A stretch of DNA of 64,000 nucleotides from Limnochordaceae bacterium (GTDB lineage Bacteria > Bacillota > Limnochordia > Limnochordales > DUMU01), in NCBI GenBank assembly GCA_014896305.1, contig JADBKQ010000011.1, forward strand, positions 1 through 64,000, read 5' to 3'. The stretch's first letter is position 1. Each line of letters opens with the position of its first letter. The position numbers and the translations under genes are program-made. This document shows, piece by piece, positions 45,049 through 53,052 of the stretch. Below the pieces are notes generated by a model, which made no database searches, was not told the origin of the DNA, and worked only from the letters and a program-made list of their open reading frames with translations.

Positions 45049-45330
45049 TCAACGATAGAGACCATGTCTCAACATCCCAACGTACTCCTCCATCTCCCGC
45101 ATCGCCGCCGTCAACGCAGCCAGCCCCTGGTCGGGCTGGTTGCGGATCACAGCCAGGTATTTCTCGGCCACCCCGTTGCTGACCCACAGCACCAGCTCCA
45201 CCGCCTTCTCCGGGTCGATCCCCGGGCGCAACGGGGAGAAATCGATCCCCTTCAGAAAGACGGGCATGAGCTGGCTGGTGAGCTTGCTACGCCGGGATTC
45301 CAATTCCTCCCGCAAGCCAGCTGATTCTCG
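45049..45330 (-). pseudogene. C-terminal remnant of a TetR-family regulator
   Basis: The frame encodes a helical TetR ligand-domain-like stretch: LTSQLMPVFLKGIDFSPLRPG, PEKAVELVLWVSNGVAEKYLAVI, then MREMEEYVGMLRHGLY to the stop. The N-terminal helix-turn-helix that every TetR needs is missing. The preceding codons (45331-45459) have no similarity to one and no SD-start is visible. It lies directly upstream of the MacB-type permease, where a local TetR regulator is common, so a decayed regulator is likely. Confidence 0.55.
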
Positions 45331-45451
45331 GCATATCGCTGATTGGGCTGTTCGTAGAACTCCTGGCCTGGGTAGGGGTGCAGTAATGGGAGGTTCAACG
45401 TAGTTGATTACCGCGGCGGGTAGTTTTTTCACCCACGATAGCACGGGGAGT

Positions 45452-45658
45452 GGGTACAAAATGCACCTCCTGCTCTCACGCTCAAGGGCTCGACGCGAGG
45501 GGGGAGATATCCCTCCACTCGCTAGCTGGCTATTTGCATCGGGGCACTCGAGGTCTGGTCATGTCCGGGGGGCAGCCGGTGGCGTGGGAAAGTTCTCGAC
45601 TCTCCGGTGGGCGCATTTTGTGCCCGCACCGGCCTTCGGGACGGGTAGAAAATGTGCC
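45452..45658. repeat. Three copies of a 16-bp GGGyAsAAAATGyrCC repeat
   Basis: GGGTACAAAATGCACC (45452-45467) and GGGTAGAAAATGTGCC (45643-45658) are direct copies. GGCGCATTTTGTGCCC (45610-45625) is an inverted copy. The last two face each other across 17 nt and would form a hairpin. They lie in the gene-free 45460-45894 stretch next to the truncated TetR gene. Nothing else recognisable is in this gap. The origin (dead element ends, regulator sites) is unknown. Confidence 0.5.
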
Positions 45659-45894
45659 TGCCCATCCCCATCTCACCGATCACAAACAATACTCACGCAC
45701 GACCGACGGCGTCGTTGAACCGGCGATACCCCTTCCACCGCCTGGGGGTCACCCGATATGCCTTATTTGCCTTGCTGGGCCAGCCAGCCAACCAAGGACA
45801 CTGTAAAGGGCATTGACCAGGTGGGACGCTCGTGCCGCTGCCGCCTGGAAGCGGCGTTCGGCCCCTGGTTGCCCGTTCTCCTGCTGCGAACGCG

Positions 45895-47418
45895 TCAATC
45901 TAGGCCCTCCTCAGAGTTTTCCTTCGGCACTCTCTCAGACAGGGTGTGTCGCAGGCGGGCCAGTGTCTTCTCCCGGCCCAGAAGTGCCAGAGTGTCAAAC
46001 AGCGGCGGGGTGGCCGCCCGCCCGCTCACCGCCACACGGATAGGCTGAAACACTTGGATGTTCTTGACCCCCTGACGCTCCACATACTCATGTAAGAGAC
46101 CTTCTAGAACACCCGACTGCCACTTCTCGGACGGTACTTTCTCTAACAATTGCAGGGCATCCTGCAGAAACAGTCGGGATTCCGGCTTCAATACCTTTCG
46201 TACAGCTTTTTCGTCGTACTCGATCTCATCTTTAAAGAAATACTCTGTAGCTTGCACTATGTCGGCCAGTGTCTTCACTCTTGGCTGTTCGATGGCCAGT
46301 ACCTGCTGAATCCAGGTCCACCGGCTTGCGCTCGGATGATCTTCCACCAACCCCGCCTTCTGCAGGAAGGGAAGGCAACGCCGGGCGAACTCTTCTACAC
46401 TCAGCTCGCGGATATAAACCCCGTTGAGCCATTCCAGCTTGGTCAGGTCGAAGATGGAAGGTGCCCTGGTCAGCCGTTCCAAACTGAACTTCTCGATCAG
46501 CTGCTCGCGGCTTTGTACCTCTTGTTCATCCTCGGGAGTCCAGCCCAACAAGGCAAGAAAGTTGAACAAGGCCTCAGGCAGGAAGCCTTTCGCCCGATAG
46601 TCACCCACATACGCGTCCCCATTGCGCTTGCTGAGCTTCTGCCGGTCCGTCCCCAAGATGTGTCCCAGGTGGCCGATTTGAGGCGCAGGCACTCCCAGGG
46701 CCCGGTAAACCAATAACTGCATGGGCGTGTTGCTGATGTGCCCTTCCCCGCGCAGGATGTGAGTGATCTTCATCGTGATGTCATCGATTACCACGGCAAA
46801 GTTATAGACAGGGATGCCGTTTCCCCGCCGAATCACGAAGTCGCCGATGGTATTGGACTCCGTTTCGATCCGCCCGCGCACCAGATCATCCCAGGCCAGC
46901 GTGATCCCGGCCGGAACATGCAGACGCACAGCGGGACTGCGTCCTTCCGCTTCCAGTTGCGCAGCCAACGCAGCCCGCTCGGCTTCAGACAGGTGCAGAC
47001 AACGCCCGCTGTACCGATACGTCTGGCCGGCCCGTTCGGCAGCCTGCCTCTCTGCTGCCAGTTCCTCGGGTGAACAATAGCAATAGTAGGCATCGCCTTG
47101 CGCCAGCAGCTGGTCCACATACCGTTGGTAGATATCGAGCCGCTCGGTTTGGCGATATGGGCCATATGGGCCTCCGATGTCGGGCCCTTCGTCCCAGTCT
47201 AGCCCCAGCCAGCGCATCTCCTCATAGATCACGTCTTCCCATTTTCGCTCGGAGCGTTCGCGATCGGTATCCTCGAAACGAAGCACGAAGGTACCGCCGA
47301 ACTTGCGAGCAAACAACCAGTTAAATAGCGCCGTGTGGATATTGCCAACATGTACGGGTCCGGTTGGGCTGGGCGCCATCCGTACCCGTACCTTCGAGGG
47401 GCCAGGGGTGTCGACCAT
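45895..47418 (-). CDS. gltX: Glutamyl-tRNA synthetase
   Basis: A class I synthetase that charges tRNA-Glu and, in Bacillota, usually tRNA-Gln as well. The HIGH-type motif is PSPTGPVHVGNIHTALFNW, and the KMSKS-type loop is DRQKLSKRNGD. The anticodon-binding C-domain completes 507 aa. The ATG at 47418 is taken because MVDTPGPSKVRVRMAPSPTG fits the family N-terminus; AAGGAGG lies about 14 nt upstream, a long spacing. No T-box precedes it. Confidence 0.96.
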   Translation of the reverse strand: MVDTPGPSKVRVRMAPSPTGPVHVGNIHTALFNWLFARKFGGTFVLRFEDTDRERSERKWEDVIYEEMRWLGLDWDEGPDIGGPYGPYRQTERLDIYQRYVDQLLAQGDAYYCYCSPEELAAERQAAERAGQTYRYSGRCLHLSEAERAALAAQLEAEGRSPAVRLHVPAGITLAWDDLVRGRIETESNTIGDFVIRRGNGIPVYNFAVVIDDITMKITHILRGEGHISNTPMQLLVYRALGVPAPQIGHLGHILGTDRQKLSKRNGDAYVGDYRAKGFLPEALFNFLALLGWTPEDEQEVQSREQLIEKFSLERLTRAPSIFDLTKLEWLNGVYIRELSVEEFARRCLPFLQKAGLVEDHPSASRWTWIQQVLAIEQPRVKTLADIVQATEYFFKDEIEYDEKAVRKVLKPESRLFLQDALQLLEKVPSEKWQSGVLEGLLHEYVERQGVKNIQVFQPIRVAVSGRAATPPLFDTLALLGREKTLARLRHTLSERVPKENSEEGLD

Positions 47419-47540
47419 TCCTGTCTGCTGTCCTCCTTTAATAAATGCACGCCTGCCTGTGCGCGGCTGCCAAGACCGTGCAAGCATTCCATTCCCCGCT
47501 CAGTCTACCACGGGCAGCAAACAGACAGCCACACACCAGC

Positions 47541-47609
47541 AAAAAGGCCTGAGGTTGTGGCCTGGCCAGCGAGAGCAACAAGTTGGGCCGACGGCCAGCA
47601 ACCTCAGGC
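47541..47609 (-). terminator. Terminator of the alkaline phosphatase gene
   Basis: On the minus strand GCCTGAGGTTG (47599-47609) pairs with CAACCTCAGGC (47547-47557) around a long GC-rich loop, followed by TTTTT (47545-47541). It lies 56 bp beyond the phosphatase stop. Confidence 0.75.
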
Positions 47610-47664
47610 GAACGATCCCAGCTATGCGGAACCAGTACGGAACTGCGATACCTTCTGGGTCAGC

Positions 47665-49233
47665 TCAGGCTGCCTTCTGACCCGCAGGACTCACGGCGCC
47701 ATTCACATCCAAGCCAGATACCGTAACCGAGCCAATATAGCCTTCGTACCCGTCCTTGACTGCCTCGACCACGAGTACATCCTCGGCCGGAGGCAACACC
47801 TGCGCCTCATCAACGGCCTGGCCCTGCTCGGCCGCCGCCTGTGCAGCCTTGGCCGCAGCCTGCGCCGCCGCCAAGACCGGGGCAACATCCAGCTTGAGCT
47901 GGCCGTTGCTGTTGGTCAGACCGACCACTTTCCCATCGACCTTCACCTCGGCTCCAGCCACCGGTCGGCCGAAGGAGGTCACTTTGAGGGCCACCTGCAC
48001 AGGTGCGCCGGGCCGGTCGTCCTGCACAGGAAGGGACTGAACTACCAGAGGCTTCGGGTAACCGGCCAGATCTGCCAGAATCTGGGCGATTTGGGTATTA
48101 TCCATCACAGCCAGGTTGAACTCTTGCGCTCCGGCGCCCTTGGCCCTGACGGCCACGTTGGCCGCTGTATGATCCTTGCTGCTCCAGCTGTAGCTGCCGT
48201 CTTGCTCGTTGTAGGTCAAGCCGCCGGTCTCATGATCGGCCGTTACCACCAGCAGCGTATCTGGGTGAGCTTTCACGAAGTCCAAAGCCACCCGCACCGC
48301 GTTGTCAAATTCCACGCCTTCGCCAATCATGCCGTCAAAATTGTTGTTGTGGGACTCCCAGTCGATTTGACCGCCTTCCACCATCAGGAAGAAGCCGTTG
48401 GGGTTGGTGGACAGAGCAGCCAATGCTTTCGCTGTCATCTGGCTGAGAGTCGGCTCTGCAGAACCCGCCGGCCGCTTCTTCATCGGCGTCAACCCATTGT
48501 CTTTGTGGAAAAGTCCCAGTATCCGAGGGGTCTTCGTCACATCCACCGAACCCAGCTCTGCCGCGGTGCTGGCGTAGGCATAGCCAAGAGCCTTAAACTC
48601 GCCGATCAGGTCCCGGCCGTCCGGCCGCTGGTTGGCCTCGAAGTTGTTACGGCCACCCCCCATCAACACGTCGACACCACTGGCCAATTCCTCGAGGGCA
48701 ATGGTATTGAAGTCATTGCGGTCCTTAATGTGAGAGACAAATGCTGCCGGCGTCGCGTGGGCCACCTGTGTGGTGGTGACCAACCCCGTAGCTTTGCCCA
48801 TCCGCTCTGCTTGCTCCAACAAGGTCGGCACCACCGTACCGTCTGGCAGAATCGACATCCAGTTGTTGTTGGTCTTGTAACCCGTCGCCATGGCCGCCGC
48901 CGCCGAAGACGAATCGGTGATCGCCGCATCCGCCGAGTAGGTGGTCATGAGGGTAAACGCGTCGTTGACCTCGTCCATTGCCAGGGTCTGTCCTGCCGCC
49001 TGCCGCGCCGCCCGAATCGCTTGCACGTGTTCCCGGCCCATACCGTCCCCAATCATGAGGATTACGTTTCTCGGCTGAACCGGCTCCGCTGCCCCTGCCA
49101 CACCCGCCCACGCCGTTACGGCCACAGCCGCTGCCAGCGTAAGTGCGGTAGCCCCGACCGTGCGTCCCGACCCCCGTTGCTCAGAGCGCACCCCGCCTCT
49201 ACCACCCCGAACCTTCGCACCCAGCATCCCCAT
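47665..49233 (-). CDS. Secreted alkaline phosphatase with C-terminal Ig-like domain
   Basis: A phosphomonoesterase that frees phosphate outside the cell. A signal peptide (TVGATALTLAAAVAVTAWAGVAGAA) precedes the metal-site motif VILMIGDGMGREH, the catalytic Ser region ITDSSSAAAAMATG, MVEGGQIDWESHNN and TADHETGG. After about residue 390 a CarboxypepD-reg/Ig-like module follows (VTSFGRPVAGAEVKVDGKVVG) with an Ala/Gln-rich helix. The ATG at 49233 is chosen because the signal peptide follows it; the open frame runs on to 49479. 522 aa. The PiT system nearby fits phosphate scavenging. Confidence 0.9.
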   Translation of the reverse strand: MGMLGAKVRGGRGGVRSEQRGSGRTVGATALTLAAAVAVTAWAGVAGAAEPVQPRNVILMIGDGMGREHVQAIRAARQAAGQTLAMDEVNDAFTLMTTYSADAAITDSSSAAAAMATGYKTNNNWMSILPDGTVVPTLLEQAERMGKATGLVTTTQVAHATPAAFVSHIKDRNDFNTIALEELASGVDVLMGGGRNNFEANQRPDGRDLIGEFKALGYAYASTAAELGSVDVTKTPRILGLFHKDNGLTPMKKRPAGSAEPTLSQMTAKALAALSTNPNGFFLMVEGGQIDWESHNNNFDGMIGEGVEFDNAVRVALDFVKAHPDTLLVVTADHETGGLTYNEQDGSYSWSSKDHTAANVAVRAKGAGAQEFNLAVMDNTQIAQILADLAGYPKPLVVQSLPVQDDRPGAPVQVALKVTSFGRPVAGAEVKVDGKVVGLTNSNGQLKLDVAPVLAAAQAAAKAAQAAAEQGQAVDEAQVLPPAEDVLVVEAVKDGYEGYIGSVTVSGLDVNGAVSPAGQKAA

Positions 49234-49536
49234 GAGTCTTCTCGCCTCTCCTTCCTCAGTATCTGGACCCGCCTGTGCCAAGAGAACGGATTCCAGGCTG
49301 TCCACATGATTCCCATCGTACCTGGCCAACGTCAACAGACTATGAATTCCTCCTTTCCTTCTTGTTTCAACCAGGTCCAGTGTGAATCGCGCGCTGTTCT
49401 CTCTCGTTCCACCCATATCGGACCTGAACCTGGCCATGTTTGACATTTCCGCGCGCAACGAGCGCCGGACCAGGTCCACCCTGGCTCGACGCTCGCCGCG
49501 AGGCGGTTGAGATTCTCGCTCAAGAACAAAACCGGA

Positions 49537-50280
49537 CTAGAACCGGATACCTACGCCACCGCCCATGGTCCAGCCCTGGAGGGATGCGACGGACGGCTGC
49601 AGAGCAGGCGCTCCTTCGCCCCGCATCCAGGTGGGTTTCAGGTAGCCCAACGACAGCTGCAACTCCGACCAGGTTCCTACCGGAAGTGAAACCACCACCT
49701 CGGGGATGACGAGGCGGAAGTGTGTCCGCCCGGCTGCATTCGCACCCGCTCCCGTCCGTAGCTCGGCCCAGCCATAGCCCAGCGTCAACCCTCCGGCTAC
49801 CCGCAGCTGCGGTGCGCCCGTCACGCTGGAAAGTGCACCTGCGACATCGTTCAGGTCATACAGGGCCTGCATCCCTCGCAGCTGCACCGTGAGGGAGCTC
49901 GCCTCGGCGCCGCTACCCGCACTGACGACGCTCGTACCGTTCAGCAACCCTAGTTGCCACGGACCTACCAGCATCTCACCGTGAACTCCCAGCGCCCAGT
50001 TACGCCCCGTCAATGCGGTATAAGGCTGGCCGCTGGTAGCCAGCTGCCCATTGACCGCCCCCAGGTCGACCGGTAACGGCCATAGCAGCAGGCCTGCGCC
50101 GAATCGGACTCCCCCGTCGCGCAAGGCCACACCGGATTTGGCCTGGACGGCCACAGAACCCGAGACATCGCCTGCGGCCGAAGCTCCTGGCGCTGCTGTC
50201 GTCAGGGAGGCGGACATGACCATGAGACCCATCGCCACCGTTACGCTCACTGTGCGGATGGTGTGCCCCCATCGAACCAT
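49537..50280 (-). CDS. Exported beta-rich protein with C-terminal Phe
   Basis: A signal peptide (VSVTVAMGLMVMSASLTTAAPGASA) is followed by about 210 residues of alternating polar/hydrophobic strands rich in Gly, with no Cys. The protein ends MGGGVGIRF, with a terminal Phe like outer-membrane barrels. AAGGAGG lies 8 nt before the ATG at 50280. It is 300 bp upstream of the phosphatase gene on the same strand. I do not recognise a family; a barrel or surface-layer-associated protein are both possible. Confidence 0.62.
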   Translation of the reverse strand: MVRWGHTIRTVSVTVAMGLMVMSASLTTAAPGASAAGDVSGSVAVQAKSGVALRDGGVRFGAGLLLWPLPVDLGAVNGQLATSGQPYTALTGRNWALGVHGEMLVGPWQLGLLNGTSVVSAGSGAEASSLTVQLRGMQALYDLNDVAGALSSVTGAPQLRVAGGLTLGYGWAELRTGAGANAAGRTHFRLVIPEVVVSLPVGTWSELQLSLGYLKPTWMRGEGAPALQPSVASLQGWTMGGGVGIRF

Positions 50281-50306
50281 GTTTCAGTCCTCCTTGCCGA
50301 AAAACA

Positions 50307-50326
50307 GTTCCACACCCTGTGTGAAC
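50307..50326. promoter_or_regulatory. Imperfect inverted repeat ahead of the beta-rich protein gene
   Basis: GTTCCACAC (50307-50315), cct, GTGTGAAC (50319-50326) lies about 30 bp upstream of the start codon at 50280, on a likely transcript leader or promoter. It could be an operator. The rest of the 50281-50650 stretch shows no gene. Confidence 0.35.
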
Positions 50327-50654
50327 CGTTGTGTCGTGTTGTGTCGTAGCCGCTGGCTGCCTCCTGCAGGTGGCTCCTGTCGTGCCGTGCGGGCATCCCC
50401 GCCGGGCCGATATCACACTCCCGGACGAACATCCTTGTCCCGGGGAGGGTGGATCATCGGCTACTGGTGTTGACGTCCACCTTTGCCCAGAAGTTCGGCC
50501 CTGCCCAGTCGGCCGATGCTTTACCCCTTAGCGAGCAGAGTTTCGAACAACAGGCACTTTCCAGAACGCCGACTGCCTGGCTATGGATCGATCATGCTGT
50601 CCGACGCCGAATACGCCCAGATGAGAGTTGCTGCGGAAAGCATTGTTGTGCTAA

Positions 50655-50700
50655 TGTAACATTCTCGTAAAGGATTCGTTACAGCATCACCGAATACAAT
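50655..50700 (+). promoter_or_regulatory. Possible regulated promoter of the PiT operon
   Basis: TGTAAC (50655-50660) and GTTACA (50678-50683) form an inverted repeat, followed by a -10-like TACAAT (50695-50700), 24 bp before the ATG. A PhoP/PhoB-type site would be expected for a phosphate transporter, but these half-sites do not match a box I can name. Confidence 0.4.
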
Positions 50701-50723
50701 GGAACTCGAGGGGGGAGACGGGC

Positions 50724-51755
50724 ATGGGGGCAGGCGGATGGCTGGCCGCCATCGTAGTCGTGGCCATCCTATTTGACCTCACCAGCGGCATGAACGACGC
50801 CAGCGGCATGGTCGCCATCGCCACGGCCAGCCGGGCGCTCTCCGCGGTGGCCGGCCTGTGGCTGGCGGTCAGTGGCATCCTGCTAGCCCAGGTCGTCGCC
50901 TCTGATCGGGTAGCCCGCACGCTCGCCACAGAGATCGTGCAGCTCACCCCCGGTGACCACCACTTCCTGCCGATCCTCCTGGCGGCCCTGGCCGGCGCCT
51001 TGATATGGATCTCCTTGTCCCGGGCGCTGGGTCTGCCCACCAGCGCCACCCATGCGCTCGTGGGTGGGTTGATCGGGACAGCGCTGATCGCTGGCGAGCC
51101 GGTTCATTGGAACTGGCCTTCGCTACTGACCCTGCGTCCAACGGGGGTGGGGCGGGTCGTGGTCGCCCTCATTGTCTCCCCCTTGCTGGGAATGGCCGCC
51201 GGTTACGGACTCAACGGCCTTTTCCGCTGGGCCTTTCGGTACTCCAGCCGCCAGCTGGTGGGCCTATTCAATATCATTCAAGCCGGCCTCGTGCTTTGCC
51301 AGACGTTTTTTTACGGGCGCAACGATGCACAACGTTCAATGGGCATCGTCACCGGAGCGCTGGTGGCCGGCGGGTGGCTGCCCCAATTCACCGTGCCACT
51401 GTGGGTCAAAGCCCTGGCGGTGGTCTTCTTGTCGGCAGGAGCACTTTTGGGCAGCCAGCGTGTGCTGCTCACCATCGGTTGGCGGATCACCCGGCTTTCG
51501 GTCGTCAACGGGCTGGCTGCTCAGGCCGGCTCGGTGGGCACGGTCGCCCTGGCTACCAGCGTCGGCGTGCCAATCAGCAGTTCACAGGTGGTGGCAGCCA
51601 GTGTGGCCGGATCAGGCTTTCGAGAAGAAGGTCACCGGGTGGACATTCGTATTCTGCGAGACATGGCGCTGACCTGGCTCCTCACCCTTCCCGGCGCTGG
51701 GCTGGCAGGAGGCCTCGTCTATCTGCTCGTTCACGCCCTGAGCAGGCATGGATAA
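50724..51755 (+). CDS. PiT-family inorganic phosphate transporter
   Basis: A low-affinity H+- or metal-phosphate symporter with about ten membrane helices. The inverted signature repeats are GMNDASGMVAIATASRAL (usual GFHDAANA...) and FYGRNDAQRSMGIVTGAL, and both halves carry the T/S-rich loops GLPTSATHALVGG and GVPISSSQVVAAS. GAGGGGGGAG precedes the ATG. The DUF47 gene 112 bp downstream is the standard partner. Confidence 0.93.
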   Translation: MGAGGWLAAIVVVAILFDLTSGMNDASGMVAIATASRALSAVAGLWLAVSGILLAQVVASDRVARTLATEIVQLTPGDHHFLPILLAALAGALIWISLSRALGLPTSATHALVGGLIGTALIAGEPVHWNWPSLLTLRPTGVGRVVVALIVSPLLGMAAGYGLNGLFRWAFRYSSRQLVGLFNIIQAGLVLCQTFFYGRNDAQRSMGIVTGALVAGGWLPQFTVPLWVKALAVVFLSAGALLGSQRVLLTIGWRITRLSVVNGLAAQAGSVGTVALATSVGVPISSSQVVAASVAGSGFREEGHRVDIRILRDMALTWLLTLPGAGLAGGLVYLLVHALSRHG

Positions 51756-51867
51756 GGCTGAGGGTGGGATTAGCCAGACAGGACCAGGGCCAGGCAGGGC
51801 TGAGGTTCAACTCCTGGCCCAAAGTCTGTTTCGTCGTATTACATGCCGGTTGGAGGCAACATGATCT

Positions 51868-52572
51868 ATGGCTGAATGGGAGCGCGCTGAGTCATTGAAA
51901 CCCACGTTTTTTACCCGTCTGCGCCACGCCCTCCTGAAGCTCTGGCAACGCTGGTGGCACGGCTTGCTAGGGCTATTCTGGACGCCCCGCCCCGACTTCT
52001 ACCATTTGTTGGGGGAGCATGCGGCGCGCGTCCACGAAGCAGTCGCAGCTCTGCAAGAGTGGATGGTCGACCGGGATGTGGCTGCCGAAGCCCAGGTCGC
52101 CATCTCGGAGCGGGCAGCCGATCAACTGATGGAGGCCATCGACGATCAGCTAGACAAAGCGCTCTCCGCCCCCATGGATCGGGAGGACATCCATGACCTC
52201 AGTTCGGAGCTGGACGAAGTGGCCGATTATGCCAAGGCGACATTGCGGGAAATGCAGATTCTGGAGGTCAGCAGCGATCAGTTTACCACCGAAATGGTGG
52301 CTTTGCTGGTCAATGGCACAGATCTGCTGCGCAGTTCCATCTATCACCTGGCCCGTGATCCGCGTACCGCTCGCCAGCAGGCTCGCGCCGTGCGGAAGAT
52401 CGAGAATCAGGTGGAGATGATCTACCGCTCCGGCCTTCATACCCTGTTTCAGAATCCGGATATCATCCAGGTCCTCAAACACCGGGAAGTCTACCGACAT
52501 CTCAGCAATGCCGCCGACAAGCTGGAACGGGTCGCTTACCTGGTCACCCGCATCGCCACCAAACGAATGTGA
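51868..52572 (+). CDS. DUF47 / PhoU-like accessory of PiT
   Basis: An all-helical PhoU-like protein that accompanies PiT transporters and probably modulates them. DFYHLLGEHAARVHEAVAAL and MDREDIHDLSSELDEVADYAKAT (metal-binding E/D-xxx-D motif) are the family landmarks, repeated as REVYRHLSNAADKLERVAYL near the end. 234 aa. GGAGG lies 11 nt before the ATG at 51868. Confidence 0.9.
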   Translation: MAEWERAESLKPTFFTRLRHALLKLWQRWWHGLLGLFWTPRPDFYHLLGEHAARVHEAVAALQEWMVDRDVAAEAQVAISERAADQLMEAIDDQLDKALSAPMDREDIHDLSSELDEVADYAKATLREMQILEVSSDQFTTEMVALLVNGTDLLRSSIYHLARDPRTARQQARAVRKIENQVEMIYRSGLHTLFQNPDIIQVLKHREVYRHLSNAADKLERVAYLVTRIATKRM

Positions 52573-52580
52573 TCAAACAA

Positions 52581-52614
52581 CGAAAAGAGGGCCCTCCGTG
52601 GGGTCCTCTTTTCG
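52581..52614. terminator. Terminator between DUF47 and the 25-aa gene
   Basis: CGAAAAGAGG (52581-52590) pairs with CCTCTTTTCG (52605-52614) around a GC-rich loop. The A and T runs are inside the stem ends, so it can work on both strands. It closes the PiT-DUF47 operon. Confidence 0.75.
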
Positions 52615-52672
52615 CGTTCCGTTTAGGCTTGTTTTCTTATTCAGTCTCAACGGGAGCAGGGAAACCGATCGC

Positions 52673-52750
52673 TCACTTCTTGGGCTCGGCGCTGCCAGTC
52701 GGCTTCTTCTCGGTCGGGGCCTTGTTGCCCTTCTTGTTGGCCTTGGCCAT
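52673..52750 (-). CDS. Lys-rich 25-residue protein
   Basis: ATG 52750 to TGA 52673 encodes 25 residues beginning MAKANKKGNKAPTEKKP and ending in AEPKK, over a third Lys. GGGAGG (52760-52765) lies 9 nt before the ATG. A promoter is upstream (52830-52857) and a bidirectional terminator downstream (52581-52614), so it looks like a complete single-gene unit. It could be a small nucleic-acid-binding or spore protein; no family is recognised. Confidence 0.6.
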   Translation of the reverse strand: MAKANKKGNKAPTEKKPTGSAEPKK

Positions 52751-52829
52751 CCGTCGTCGCCTCCCGTTTTCATTGGAGTGCGACCGGTGGCGGCTTGAAG
52801 CCCGCTGCCGGTGCAACTCCTTGTCCTGT

Positions 52830-52857
52830 ATTGTAGGCCGAGGACGTTCATTCGCAA
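52830..52857 (-). promoter_or_regulatory. Promoter of the 25-residue gene
   Basis: TTGCGA (52852-52857) and TACAAT (52830-52835) have a 16-bp spacer on the minus strand, about 80 bp before the ATG. Confidence 0.55.
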
Positions 52858-52917
52858 CGCGAGAACACGCGATTGCAAGAGAATCCGACCGTCATCGGGT
52901 GATAACCGGGGAGCTTC

Positions 52918-53052
52918 TCAAGGTTTTTCTGACCTTCGTCCCCTCAGAGCTTGCCACAAGCGCCGAAATTCCGCCTGAGCCGATTCCGCTTCGCCAGCGC
53001 TGACCATGCGCGGGGCATAGCGGGCCGAGTGGTTCAGGTTGGTGGCCGTCAT
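52918..53052 (-). CDS. 44-residue ORF coupled to the ADP-dependent kinase
   Basis: The ATG at 53052 overlaps the kinase stop (ATGA), and the frame runs 44 codons to 52918. The product starts MTATNLNHSARYAPRMVSAG, then a charged helix (AQAEFRRLWQALRGRR). The stop-start overlap is like the other coupled genes of this genome, which supports coding. No family is recognised. Confidence 0.5.
   Translation of the reverse strand: MTATNLNHSARYAPRMVSAGEAESAQAEFRRLWQALRGRRSEKP

Noticed and set aside
49234-49536. Longer phosphatase N-terminus, because AAAGGAGG occurs at 49349-49356
   Set aside because: No start codon lies at a usable distance after it, and the signal peptide fits the ATG at 49233. The motif is unexplained.
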